From Bacillota bacterium (GTDB taxonomy: Bacteria > Bacillota > Sulfobacillia > JABLXB01), in assembly GCA_013178305.1 (NCBI GenBank), contig JABLXB010000001.1, positions 998,253 to 1,062,252 of the forward strand: a DNA stretch of 64,000 bases. Direction: 5' to 3'. How positions within the stretch are numbered: position 1 is the stretch's first letter; each line of letters begins with the position of its first letter. Below are positions 47,083 to 55,553 of this stretch, in pieces. Position numbers and translations under genes: made by a program. The notes under the pieces are model-generated. The model was given only the letters and a program-made list of their open reading frames with translations, did not search any database and was not told the DNA's origin.

Positions 47083-49011
47083 TCACGCCCCCGCTGCAAC
47101 CAGCGGTATGGCCTCTTCGACGGTGTCTACAAGCCTGACCTCGATACCCTGTATATTCCGAGGGATGTCCTTCTCGTTCTCCTTCGGCAGGACGACGAGT
47201 TTGACGCCTGCCTGCTTGGCGCCGTATATCTTCTCGAACACCCCGCCCACCGGCTTGACCCTGCCCTGGATAGACACCTCGCCCGTCATGGCGACGTCCT
47301 GCCGCAAGGGTTTCTTCATCAGCGCGCTCCAGATCGCGAGCGTCACCGCGAGACCCGCGGACGGTCCGTCCACACGACCGCCGCCGATCACGTTGACGTG
47401 GACGTCGTGGTTCGACATGTCCTCGCCGGTGAGCCTCCGGATGACGCTGGCGGCGTTGAAAACCGAATCTTTGGCCATGCTCCCTGCGGATTCGTTGAAT
47501 CGCAGGCTACCGTGACCCTGCTCGCGTGCGGGGAACGTCACGGCCTCGATCTCCAGGATCGAGCCGAGGTAGTTCCACACGCCCAGGCCGAAAGACTTCC
47601 CGACCTCGGGGTTTCCACCGGCCTTGTGCGGGACGTTCGGCACCAGCCTGCTCGCCTGTATGACCTGGTATATGTGTTCCTCGGACAACGGCACGAACTT
47701 GCGGCTGTCCCGGGGGAACTTGAGGTCGTATACCGCGAGCGCGTAAGCGTCGGCCAGGATGCCAACCGCCTTCCGGCCCTCGATCGTGTACTCGCTTATG
47801 ACCTCGACCGCCTTTTCGCTGACGCGCGCCCTCAGGCGCTTTGCGGCGCTTCGCACGATATCCTTGATGTGCTCGGGCGTGAGCGGCTCGAAGAACACCT
47901 CGGCGCACCTCGACCTGAACGCGGGGCTGATGTCTTCAGGCTCGGCGGTAGTGGCCCCGATGAGCAGGAAGTCCGCGGGCGCGCCGTCCTTGAACAGCTT
48001 CCTGATGTACTTCGGGACGCCCGGCTGATCGGGGTCGTAGTACGACGAGTCGAACACGACCCGCTTGTCCTCGAGCACCTTCAGTAGCTTGTTCTGCAGG
48101 ATCGGGTCGAGCTCGCCGATCTCGTCTATGAACAGCACCCCGCCGTGCGCGTCGCTGACCAGGCCGAGTTTCGGCTCCGGCACGCCGAACTCCGCGAGGT
48201 CGCGCCTCGCACCCTGGTAAATCGGGTCGTGTACGGACCCGATCAGGGGATTGGTGGCCTCCCTCGGATCCCAACGCAGCGTGGCACCGTCGACCTCGAC
48301 GAACGGCGCGTCCTTGGCGAACACGCTCGTAGAAAGCTTCTTGGCCTCCTCCAGCACTAGCCTCGCCACGGTGGTCTTGCCGACTCCAGGCGGCCCGTAA
48401 AGCAGCACGTGCTGGGGATATGGTGACGCGATCTTGGCAAGGAGCGCCCTTACGGCGCCGTCCTGCCCGACTATATCCTCCAGCGACCTCGGCCGCAGGA
48501 ACTCGAGCGCCGAGCGCGCCAGACGCTTCGTCTCCATCTTCTCGAGCATAGCGTATTTCTTCAGTGTCTGCGCGTTCTCAGCGTCGGAGTCCTCCTTGAG
48601 GACCTGATTCTTTATCTCGCGGACGTACTCCTCATGCCGCTCCTGCATCCTGTCGGCGATCTTCCGCTCGATCTTCTCCTCGACCCACTTGCGCGCGATC
48701 ACGTCGGCGAGATGGTCCTGGACCCTCTCGATAATGCAGGGGATGTCCTTGCGCGCCGGCGGCGCCTCGATCGTCGGGTCCTCGAAGACGAGCTTCTGCA
48801 GGGCAACCACCTGCTCTTCGAGGACGGGCGAGCGCATGCCCGCCAGGGCCCCCAGCTTACCTGCCTTGACGACGAGCTTATCGGCTCCGTAGATGTTGGC
48901 AAGCAGGCTGAACAGGACCTTTACCTGGCGCTTCAGCAACGACTCGTCTTCGAGCCTGAGCCCCAGCGCTTCCCTGCCAACCTGTCTGTTTGCGTGCGAA
49001 ACCCGCTTCAA
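47083..49011 (-). CDS. lonC: ATP-dependent Lon-family protease (LonC type)
   Basis: The protein has about 642 residues. It lacks the long LonA N-terminal domain; it has a helical N-terminus, an AAA+ domain (Walker A LYGPPGVGKTT, Walker B VLFIDEIGEL) and a Lon proteolytic domain. The catalytic Ser is in DGPSAGLAVTLA and the Lys in KPVGGVFEKI. LonC-type proteases occur in spore-forming Clostridia and are linked to sporulation or stress. The TTG at 49011 overlaps the rplI stop codon (TTGA) with AAGGGAGA just upstream. Confidence 0.92.
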   Translation of the reverse strand: MKRVSHANRQVGREALGLRLEDESLLKRQVKVLFSLLANIYGADKLVVKAGKLGALAGMRSPVLEEQVVALQKLVFEDPTIEAPPARKDIPCIIERVQDHLADVIARKWVEEKIERKIADRMQERHEEYVREIKNQVLKEDSDAENAQTLKKYAMLEKMETKRLARSALEFLRPRSLEDIVGQDGAVRALLAKIASPYPQHVLLYGPPGVGKTTVARLVLEEAKKLSTSVFAKDAPFVEVDGATLRWDPREATNPLIGSVHDPIYQGARRDLAEFGVPEPKLGLVSDAHGGVLFIDEIGELDPILQNKLLKVLEDKRVVFDSSYYDPDQPGVPKYIRKLFKDGAPADFLLIGATTAEPEDISPAFRSRCAEVFFEPLTPEHIKDIVRSAAKRLRARVSEKAVEVISEYTIEGRKAVGILADAYALAVYDLKFPRDSRKFVPLSEEHIYQVIQASRLVPNVPHKAGGNPEVGKSFGLGVWNYLGSILEIEAVTFPAREQGHGSLRFNESAGSMAKDSVFNAASVIRRLTGEDMSNHDVHVNVIGGGRVDGPSAGLAVTLAIWSALMKKPLRQDVAMTGEVSIQGRVKPVGGVFEKIYGAKQAGVKLVVLPKENEKDIPRNIQGIEVRLVDTVEEAIPLVAAGA

Positions 49012-49472
49012 ACGCTTTCTCCCTTCTTCTCCTCCACGACGTGCACCCGTATTTCCGTGGAAATCTCGTGATACAGTCTGACCTGGGCGAAGTGAAGGCC
49101 CAGCGTCTTGATGTTCTCCTCGGGCTCGATCCTTCTCTTCTCGATCTTGACCCTGTGCTGCTTCCACAGCGCGTCCGCGATGTCCTGTGAGGTAATCGAT
49201 CCGAACAGGCGGCCGCCTTCCCCCGCCCTCGCGGGGACGGTAACCATCACGTTTTTGATCTTCTCGGCCGTTTTCCTCGCTTCCTCGACGAGTCGCTGCT
49301 CCCTTGCGCTCGCGGCCTCACGCGCGGTCTCGAGAGCCTTGAGACTCCCCACCGACGCCTCTTTAGCGAACCTCCGGGGGAGCAGGTAATTGCGGGCGTA
49401 GCCCTCGGCGACGTCCACCACCGCGCCCTTTTTCCCCGTCCCGCTGACGTCCTGGAGCAAGATAACCCTCAC
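49008..49472 (-). CDS. rplI: 50S ribosomal protein bL9
   Basis: The 154-residue protein begins MRVILLQDVSGTGKKGAVVD and has GYARNYLLPRRFA, the long connecting helix and a C-terminal RNA-binding domain (GRLFGSITSQDIADAL). It binds 23S rRNA at the base of L1. The start is GTG behind AGGAGGTGAC. It follows the DUF2232 gene by 6 bp and overlaps lonC by 4 bp. Confidence 0.97.
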   Translation of the reverse strand: MRVILLQDVSGTGKKGAVVDVAEGYARNYLLPRRFAKEASVGSLKALETAREAASAREQRLVEEARKTAEKIKNVMVTVPARAGEGGRLFGSITSQDIADALWKQHRVKIEKRRIEPEENIKTLGLHFAQVRLYHEISTEIRVHVVEEKKGESV

Positions 49473-49478
49473 GGGGCG

Positions 49479-50447
49479 TCACCTCCTGAACCTGAATCCC
49501 AGCTTCCTGTAATCGAAGAATGAATCGAATACTCCAACCCAGAGCAGAACCTGCTGGAACAACGGGTTGAAGAACGCCATAGCCAGCATGACTATGCGAA
49601 GCGGTTTTGACACGTTCCACCGGTTTGCCATGAACCAGTACCCGACGGCCGACCCGTGGACCAGGAACAAGACGCTCATGAAGAACTGGATGTTGACCCC
49701 GGCTGAGTAAACCAGGCTCCACGACTGATTGTCCTTCAAGAGGCCAGTAAGGCCACCTGCGAATACACCAATCGCCGCCAGGGCCGGCATCCTCCAGGTC
49801 TCGAACTTGGGTAGTTGCTCGATGCCGTAACCCAGGCGGTTGAGAACCATGCGTGCTACCTGGAAGTTCACCAGCGAACCGCTGATGGCCGACACACCGA
49901 ATAACGACGGCAGGAGGTATCCCATCATCTGGCGCGCTACGTCCGTCTGTTGCTTGACCTCTGCAATCTGCGTTTCGCTAAGCAGCCCAAATCTGCGATA
50001 GATCTCCGTGGACTGGTCGAGCGCCTGGAGAATCTCGGCGAGCATCTCCTTCGGACCTATCTTGAAGAACAGGATGGAGACCACCAGGCCGATTACGGTG
50101 GATACCAGGCCCGCGACGGCCCCTGCGGCAACTGTCACGCTCGGGGACAGCTTCCGCCTGAAGCAGAAACCCAGAGCCAGTCCGGCCAGGCCGAACGTGC
50201 TGACGCGGACGACGGCTTCAAGGGGCCCCACGAACATCCCCAGCGTCAGGCCCGAAACGATGACTGTCAGGAGGCTGATGCGAAACCCGTGCCTCAGGTA
50301 CACAAGAGCCACGGGCACCGGCCAGAGCAACGCAGCTACAGTCCCGAGTACGGGAACGTAGGAACCCATGAGTGCAAGTATTATGGTGATCGCGGCCAAT
50401 AGCGCGCCCTCGACGAGCGGCTTTGGGCTACTGGAACGGGCCATCAT
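49479..50447 (-). CDS. YybS-family membrane protein (DUF2232)
   Basis: The protein has about 322 residues. It is a multi-pass membrane protein with LVEGALLAAITIILALMGSYVPVLG at the start, a helix-rich loop (EVKQQTDVARQMM) and more membrane segments to an Arg-rich end. DUF2232/YybS proteins precede rplI in many Bacillota; the function is unknown. The ATG at 50447 has GAGTGAGGTG upstream. The 414 bp before it (to rpsR) contain the rpsR terminator but no gene; the promoter must lie there, though I could not fix a convincing one. Confidence 0.88.
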   Translation of the reverse strand: MMARSSSPKPLVEGALLAAITIILALMGSYVPVLGTVAALLWPVPVALVYLRHGFRISLLTVIVSGLTLGMFVGPLEAVVRVSTFGLAGLALGFCFRRKLSPSVTVAAGAVAGLVSTVIGLVVSILFFKIGPKEMLAEILQALDQSTEIYRRFGLLSETQIAEVKQQTDVARQMMGYLLPSLFGVSAISGSLVNFQVARMVLNRLGYGIEQLPKFETWRMPALAAIGVFAGGLTGLLKDNQSWSLVYSAGVNIQFFMSVLFLVHGSAVGYWFMANRWNVSKPLRIVMLAMAFFNPLFQQVLLWVGVFDSFFDYRKLGFRFRR

Positions 50448-50763
50448 TTGCACCTCACTCGATTTGCCCCTTCTGCGGCGATGCGACTGCTTGATGCCGC
50501 GTCGTGGCGGCTGCTGCCTGGGGTCTACTCTAACATTTCCGCTGCATAGTCGCAACTACCGCGCCGGTGTGTGCGCACGTAGTGACCGTATTCTCCACCA
50601 TGGAATCTAATCCCTGTACCCAGCGTTGGAGTTGAAGCCTTGATCATGCCGGATGCCTCACCGGCGGAGCCGGCGTCGATCATCCTACCTTCAACCATCA
50701 CTGAAAAGCGGTGTCAATCGCCGCCCGCGACGCAAGAGCCGCCGTTTCTCTGCCGACCCCCGG

Positions 50764-50797
50764 AAAAAGAAACGCGGGCACCTTAGTCGTGCCCGCG
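50764..50797 (-). terminator. Rho-independent terminator of the rpsF-ssb-rpsR operon
   Basis: On the minus strand, CGCGGGCAC pairs with GTGCCCGCG (9 bp), followed by TTTCTTTTT. It lies 65 bp after the rpsR stop codon. Confidence 0.92.
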
Positions 50798-50861
50798 AGT
50801 GTCTCCCTCGCCTTACCGCCGATCCCTGCCGTGGGTGGGCGTCTCCCGATCGGGGGGCTTG

Positions 50862-51092
50862 CTATTCCATCGTAAACGGCAGGAGGGCGATGTTCCTCGC
50901 CCGCTTGATGGCCACGGTCAGCTGCCTCTGGTGGTGCGCGCAGTTGCCCGAGATACGCCTGGGCAGGATCTTCCCTCTCTCGCTGATGAACTTGCGGAGG
51001 CGCGCCACGTCCTTGTAGTCGACCTCGGCGACTTTATCCACACAAAAGCCGCATACTTTTCTTTTCGGCTTTCGCCCCTTGTCCCTTCTCAC
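50862..51092 (-). CDS. rpsR: 30S ribosomal protein bS18
   Basis: The 76-residue protein shows [46 protein letters not shown] and a basic end. Cysteines at CGFC and in GNC with a histidine suggest the zinc-binding (C+) form. The start is GTG behind GGAGG. It is the last gene of rpsF-ssb-rpsR. Confidence 0.98.
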   Translation of the reverse strand: MRRDKGRKPKRKVCGFCVDKVAEVDYKDVARLRKFISERGKILPRRISGNCAHHQRQLTVAIKRARNIALLPFTME

Positions 51093-51161
51093 TTCAGTTC
51101 CTCCCTGGGGTCACGTACGGTCCTTGAAGCGCGGGCCAGCCACCTGGCCCGCCGCCGGGAC

Positions 51162-51557
51162 CTAGAACGGGACTTCTTCTTCGTCGCCTTTCACCTCGAG
51201 GCCGAGGTCGCCCAGGTCTTCGCCGCTCGCCTGGCCTTTCGGCCGGTCGAGGAACGACACCACGTCCGCCACGACCTCCGCGACCTTCCTCTTCTGCCCG
51301 TCCTGTGTCTCGTAAGAACGGATCTGCAGGCGCCCGTCGACCCCGACGAGCCTGCCCTTCTGGAGGTGATTGGCCACGTTCTCGGCCTGCTTTCCCCAAA
51401 CGACGATGTCGATAAAATCGGTTTCCCTTTCACCCTGCTGGTTGGCGAACCGCCGGTTCACCGCCAGGCTGAACCCCGCGACCGCCTTGCCGTTGGGCGT
51501 ATACCTGAGTTCAGGATCCCTGGTAAGCCGTCCGACCAGAACAATCCTGTTTAGCAC
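51162..51557 (-). CDS. ssb: Single-stranded DNA-binding protein
   Basis: The 131-residue protein has an OB fold beginning [23 protein letters not shown], then [17 protein letters not shown]. The linker is short, and the acidic C-terminal tail ends in EEVPF, the usual docking peptide of SSB. The start is GTG behind AAAGGATGGG. It lies between rpsF and rpsR, as in most bacteria. Confidence 0.97.
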   Translation of the reverse strand: MLNRIVLVGRLTRDPELRYTPNGKAVAGFSLAVNRRFANQQGERETDFIDIVVWGKQAENVANHLQKGRLVGVDGRLQIRSYETQDGQKRKVAEVVADVVSFLDRPKGQASGEDLGDLGLEVKGDEEEVPF

Positions 51558-51574
51558 TCACTTCCCATCCTTTC

Positions 51575-51862
51575 TTAGTCTCCCTTGCGAATAATCAAGT
51601 GCCTGATCACGTCGTCGGAAATCTTCATCACGCGATCGAGCTCAGACGAAACAGCCGGTTCCCCCGAGAAATTGACCAGCACGTATGTGCCTTCACGCTG
51701 GCCCTTGATCTCGTAGGACAACCGGCGCTTTCCCCACTTCTCGGTGTTCGTAACCGTACCGCCCTTACTCTGGAGCAGGACGCTGTACTTCTCGATAGCG
51801 GCGGTCGTCTTCTCGTCATCAAGCTCCGGATGGAGAATGTACATTACTTCATAGTCGCGCAC
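51575..51862 (-). CDS. rpsF: 30S ribosomal protein bS6
   Basis: The protein has about 95 residues, beginning VRDYEVMYILHPELDDEK, with WGKRRLSYEIKGQREGTYVLVNF. It binds bS18 in the small subunit. The GTG at 51862 is chosen because AGGAGGTGAGA precedes it; upstream codons in the same frame belong to the leader. It is the first gene of the operon. Confidence 0.97.
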   Translation of the reverse strand: MRDYEVMYILHPELDDEKTTAAIEKYSVLLQSKGGTVTNTEKWGKRRLSYEIKGQREGTYVLVNFSGEPAVSSELDRVMKISDDVIRHLIIRKGD

Positions 51863-51894
51863 GCTTCTCACCTCCTCCTGTGGACTGTGCGGCC

Positions 51895-51961
51895 CCACAG
51901 CGAGCTGTGGAGCAGGGGAGACGTGGGGCGCAGTCCCACGCTCGTGCGGCGCCGGGACTGC
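51895..51961 (-). promoter_or_regulatory. rpsF leader hairpins, candidate S6:S18 autoregulatory element
   Basis: In the transcribed leader between promoter and rpsF, two perfect stems follow each other: GCAGTCCC/GGGACTGC (51930-51961), with a CCG-containing loop, and CCACAGC/GCTGTGG (51895-51910). The S6:S18 complex is known to bind a structured leader with an unpaired CCG in other bacteria. The fit to that motif was judged by eye only. Confidence 0.4.
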
Positions 51962-52004
51962 CCGAAATGCCCGTTGTCAAAATGGACGGCCTTCGACGGG
52001 GTCA

Positions 52005-52033
52005 ATTATATCATCGGCTATGGGCGCGGGCAA
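52005..52033 (-). promoter_or_regulatory. SigmaA promoter of rpsF-ssb-rpsR
   Basis: On the minus strand, TTGCCC (-35) and a perfect TATAAT (-10) are separated by 17 bp, about 143 bp upstream of rpsF. This leaves a leader of about 135 nt. Confidence 0.75.
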
Positions 52034-52084
52034 GCGTGCGGAACGGCCGAGCCGGAACGCCATGCATTCGTTACGCTTCCGTGT

Positions 52085-53218
52085 CTACCGGATGCCGGCC
52101 GGAGCCCTGGGCGTGCCGGAACCTCCTCTGGAGCTCCCCAGCGCAAGCACGTCCACTGCCTCGATGTCGCCGGTAAGGTCGTTGAACCTCCGCAGTACCG
52201 ACGCCAGTATCGCAGTAGCAAACGGTGACGGTTGCTTCTTCTGTCCGAACGAGTAGTCCTCGAATCCCTTATAGCACGAACGGGGCGTGACTCTGCCGTC
52301 CGGCCCGAAGTTGTACGCAACTAGGCACGCTGCCATCTCGGCCACGGCGCGGCGGTCGTCCGGATCAGCTCCCGGCGCTTGCCATATCTCGGGGTAACGC
52401 CCGATTGTGTCGAGTACCCAGTAGACACTGTACCAGAACGGGGGCCACTTGACGGTCTTGAACGAGTAACCGTGCCCGAACATGTACGGCTGCTCATCCC
52501 CCCGGCGCCTCCAGGCCCGCGCGATCGTGCGGACAGCATCGAGCAGCCCCGCGGGGCGTTGCTCCACAGGCAGTCTCGAGAACGTGCGTACGGCCTGCAG
52601 GGTTACTTGCGGGCAGCCGTCCGCCTTCCGGCCGGGGCCGCGGAATCCGGTAACTGAATGTGGAACACACCTCCAACCCAAGCCCTGAGATGTGACGCCC
52701 ATGTCCGCCGCCATCCTTTGAATTCCCACCTGGATACGCGGGTCACTCCCGCGACCAAACCGTACAAGCATCTCAATGATAGCGTGGGAATCGCAAAGAA
52801 GCGCTCCCCAAACAGGGTATTTCGAGCCTTTGGAGCCGTGTGCCGCTCGCCCGTAAGACTGGAAGTGGCCATCCGCTTCCTGGTGTTCCAGCATCGCGTC
52901 CAGTCTACGCTCGATACGGTCGTCATCACGGGGACCAACACCCATGTCCGCAAGGAGGTTCAACATATTCGGGAGAAAACCGGGCATAGCGTGGCTGGAC
53001 ACAAGGTCGTCTTTGCCCCACTCCGGCAGTTGCGCCAGCAACCGGTCCGTCTGCGGGTCGGCGAGCAGTTGCCTCCTCGCGGATTGGACCTCGGGGTGGC
53101 TACCGGGGTAATCACAGAGAGCAGTTAGAGTAACCCACCTCGCGGACGGCTCCCCCGACTCCAGGAGCCACGGGATGGGGTCCGCCGCGAGCAGGTCTAT
53201 CCACGGTCCCTTCACCAC
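52085..53218 (-). CDS. Alpha/alpha-toroid (prenyltransferase/terpenoid cyclase-like) protein, function unknown
   Basis: The 377-residue protein begins with PWIDLLAADPIPWLLESGEPSARW and has repeated two-helix units with aromatic motifs (HQEADGHFQSYG, GRPEIW-type turns, WPPFWYSVYWVLDTIG, GHGYSFKTVKWPP), the pattern of alpha/alpha toroids. No QW or DxDD cyclase motif is visible, so terpene cyclase activity is doubtful; the fold also occurs in enzymes acting on polysaccharides. The start is GTG behind TAGGAGG. It sits alone between the rpsF promoter and ychF, an unusual insertion in a conserved block. Confidence 0.75.
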   Translation of the reverse strand: MVKGPWIDLLAADPIPWLLESGEPSARWVTLTALCDYPGSHPEVQSARRQLLADPQTDRLLAQLPEWGKDDLVSSHAMPGFLPNMLNLLADMGVGPRDDDRIERRLDAMLEHQEADGHFQSYGRAAHGSKGSKYPVWGALLCDSHAIIEMLVRFGRGSDPRIQVGIQRMAADMGVTSQGLGWRCVPHSVTGFRGPGRKADGCPQVTLQAVRTFSRLPVEQRPAGLLDAVRTIARAWRRRGDEQPYMFGHGYSFKTVKWPPFWYSVYWVLDTIGRYPEIWQAPGADPDDRRAVAEMAACLVAYNFGPDGRVTPRSCYKGFEDYSFGQKKQPSPFATAILASVLRRFNDLTGDIEAVDVLALGSSRGGSGTPRAPAGIR

Positions 53219-53273
53219 TTATCTACCTCCTAGTTCTGGTGTCGGGCGCCTCTGGGGTTAGCCCGCATGCGCC

Positions 53274-54368
53274 TCACGCGAAGCGGAAAAAGATCACGTC
53301 GCCGTCCTGCACCTCGTAATCCCTGCCCTCAATGCGCAGCAGGCCACGGTCGCGGGCCGCGGCAAACGACCCGGACCTCTCGAGGCCGGCCAGCGGCAGC
53401 ACTTCGGCCTTGACGAACCCTTTCTCCATGTCGGTGTGTATCTTGCCCGCCGCGCGCGGCGCGCGCGTCCCCCTCCTGATTGCCCACGCACGCGCCTCTT
53501 TCTCGTTGAACGTGTAGAACGTGATGAGATCCAGCGCCTCGTATGCCTTCTTGATTACCCGCAGGCTGCCGGGCACCTCCATACCCAGGTCCTGCAGGAA
53601 CGCCTGCCTGTCCGCGGTGTCGAGCTCGGCGATCTCGGCTTCGATCTTCGCGGACACGGGCATCACCGCGGCGCCCTCTCGCCGCGCGACCTCGACCAGT
53701 TCCCGGTACCGTGGGTCGGGGTCCGACTCCGTTGTGCCCTCGGGGACGTTCCCCACATATATCACGGGCTTCAGCGTGATCAGGAACAGCGCCGCGACTA
53801 CTGGAATGTCGTCCTCACTCAGCCCCGCGATCCGCGCCGGGATCCCCCTCTTGAGCGCCTCTTCTACCCTCGCGAGGAGAGCGTCCTCGGCTGCTTCCTT
53901 CTTCTCGCCGTATCGCGCCGCCTTGCCGATCCTCTCGCGCCTGCGTTCAATCGTCTCCAGATCGGCAAGCACGAGCTCGAGGTTGACAATGGCCGCATCT
54001 CGCGCAGGACTTATAGTGGCTTCCGAGTGTGGGACGTTGCCGTCCGTGTGACACCTCACGACGTGAACTACGGCGTCCACCTCGCGGATATGCCCGAGAA
54101 ACCTGTTCCCCAGCCCCTCGCCCTTGCTCGCTCCTTTTACGAGCCCGGCGACGTCGACAACCTCGAGGGCCGCCGGCACCACCGTCCTTGGCTTGACTAT
54201 CGCCGCGAGCCGGTCGAGCCGGGAGTCGGGAACTGGGACAGTCCCGACGTTCGGATCCACCGTAGTAAAAGGATACGGCGCCACGGAAGCGGCGCCGGAC
54301 GTTATGGCATTGAACAGTGAGGACTTGCCGGCGTTGGGTAGCCCTACGAGGCCGCACGACAGCGCCAT
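53274..54368 (-). CDS. ychF: Redox-regulated ATPase/GTPase YchF
   Basis: The 364-residue Obg-family protein has G1 GLVGLPNAGKSSLF, G3 DVAGLVKGASKGEGLGN and the C-terminal TGS domain (ITFYTFNEKEARAW...GKIHTDMEKGFVKAEV). YchF prefers ATP over GTP and associates with ribosomes. The ATG at 54368 begins the family's usual 'MALSCGLVGLPNAGKS'; the upstream in-frame extension is ignored. It starts 1 bp after DUF951. Confidence 0.97.
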   Translation of the reverse strand: MALSCGLVGLPNAGKSSLFNAITSGAASVAPYPFTTVDPNVGTVPVPDSRLDRLAAIVKPRTVVPAALEVVDVAGLVKGASKGEGLGNRFLGHIREVDAVVHVVRCHTDGNVPHSEATISPARDAAIVNLELVLADLETIERRRERIGKAARYGEKKEAAEDALLARVEEALKRGIPARIAGLSEDDIPVVAALFLITLKPVIYVGNVPEGTTESDPDPRYRELVEVARREGAAVMPVSAKIEAEIAELDTADRQAFLQDLGMEVPGSLRVIKKAYEALDLITFYTFNEKEARAWAIRRGTRAPRAAGKIHTDMEKGFVKAEVLPLAGLERSGSFAAARDRGLLRIEGRDYEVQDGDVIFFRFA

Positions 54369-54369
54369 T

Positions 54370-54606
54370 TCACTTGCCCCCTCCGCCACGGTTGCCCCAC
54401 GACGGGGCGTTGCCGCCGGTTTCGCCCGCGCGCTTGATCTCGCGGACGCTCCTCTCGAACTTGGGACGTGGTATCATCACGCGCCGCCCGCATCCAAGGC
54501 ACTTCAGCCCAAAGTCGATGCCCGTGCGGGTGATCTCCCAATCCGACGAACCGCACGGATGCTGCTTCTTGAGCCTGACGACGTCGCCTATCTTGAACCT
54601 GTCCAT
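54370..54606 (-). CDS. DUF951 family protein
   Basis: The 78-residue protein, MDRFKIGDVVRLKKQHPCG then WEITRTGIDFGLKCLGCGR and VMIPRPKFERSVR, matches DUF951, a small protein with conserved cysteines (PCG, CLGC) that probably bind zinc. It is regularly next to ychF and mscS in Bacillota. The function is unknown. The C-terminal tail is Gly-rich. The ATG at 54606 has GGAGG upstream and touches the mscS stop codon. Confidence 0.9.
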   Translation of the reverse strand: MDRFKIGDVVRLKKQHPCGSSDWEITRTGIDFGLKCLGCGRRVMIPRPKFERSVREIKRAGETGGNAPSWGNRGGGGK

Positions 54607-55553
54607 CACGAGCCTCCAGCGGCAGGCCCGACGCCGTGTGGCGGCGCAGGCTCCCCGGCGGGCGCGGGTCCGCCTGTCTCGACCGGAGGCGCCGCCCCAC
54701 GCGCCAGAGCCTCCCCGAGCGGATCAGGTGGATTGATGTTCATCCGCTGGAACACCTCGCTCACGGCCAGCCGGATCTCGCGCTCCAGCGCCCACTGCCC
54801 CATCGCCTCAGCCCTCGCCACGATTGTGTATACTACACGCTGCCCCTCGAGTGAGGTTATCCCGAGGACGCTTGGGGCCTCCCTGACATGGCTGCTCGTC
54901 TCCGCCACGGACCTGCACGCCTCGCTCAGTGCGTCGAGCACTCGCCGCGGTGATTCATCAAAAGAGACGGGAACCTCGACGAGCGCCCGCATCGTCCCGC
55001 GGGTGTGGTTCGTGACCTTGTCGGCAACGCCATACGGAATGAAATGGAGCTGCCCACCAAAGTCCCTTACCTTCGCAACTCTCAGGCCCATTTCCTCGAC
55101 GATCCCGGTTACACCCGCCCACGTAACGTGGTCGCCCACGTTGAACTGGTCCTCGTACACGATGAACATCCCCGCGAGGACGTCGCGTATGAGGTTCTGC
55201 GCGCCAAGGCCAAGCGCGAGTCCGACGACTCCGGCTCCGGCCAGCAGCGAGGACGTCCGCACACCGAAGGTCTCCAGGATGATCAGTATCACGAGTGCGT
55301 GGACTGTGAAACGCAGTACGCTCTTGAGGATCCCCCTCAGGGTCAACGCGCGCCTCTCGTCCTGCGGCGCCCCGGCGGCACCGCGCTTGGCCAGCCCCCT
55401 GGACGTGAACGGCAGGCGGTCAATGATCCGTGAGCCGAGGCGGACCACAATCTGCCCTACGACAAGCACCGCGAGTGCCCTCAACAAGTTGGCGGCGCTG
55501 AACATCTCCAGTATTTCTATGGTGTATCGCTGTACCACCTCTACCACGCTCAT
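54606..55553 (-). CDS. Small-conductance mechanosensitive channel (MscS family)
   Basis: The 315-residue protein has N-terminal membrane helices and the pore helix AGAGVVGLALGLGAQNLIRDVLAG, then the beta domain (FNVGDHVTWAGVTGIVEEMGLR, IPYG...VTNHTRG). It opens under membrane tension to release solutes. The last about 35 residues are Pro/Gly/Ala-rich. The ATG overlaps the stop of the YedF-like gene. This gene is commonly in the same block as yyaC and ychF in Bacillota. Confidence 0.92.
   Translation of the reverse strand: MSVVEVVQRYTIEILEMFSAANLLRALAVLVVGQIVVRLGSRIIDRLPFTSRGLAKRGAAGAPQDERRALTLRGILKSVLRFTVHALVILIILETFGVRTSSLLAGAGVVGLALGLGAQNLIRDVLAGMFIVYEDQFNVGDHVTWAGVTGIVEEMGLRVAKVRDFGGQLHFIPYGVADKVTNHTRGTMRALVEVPVSFDESPRRVLDALSEACRSVAETSSHVREAPSVLGITSLEGQRVVYTIVARAEAMGQWALEREIRLAVSEVFQRMNINPPDPLGEALARGAAPPVETGGPAPAGEPAPPHGVGPAAGGS

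Noticed and set aside
50448-50861. Riboswitch or small RNA in the 414-bp gap before the DUF2232 gene.
   Set aside because: Apart from the rpsR terminator and a few GC-rich repeats (around 50650-50685) I see no known riboswitch core and no convincing promoter.
52085-53218. Squalene or terpene cyclase.
   Set aside because: The toroid-like helical repeats are present, but no DxDD motif and no clear QW repeats were found.
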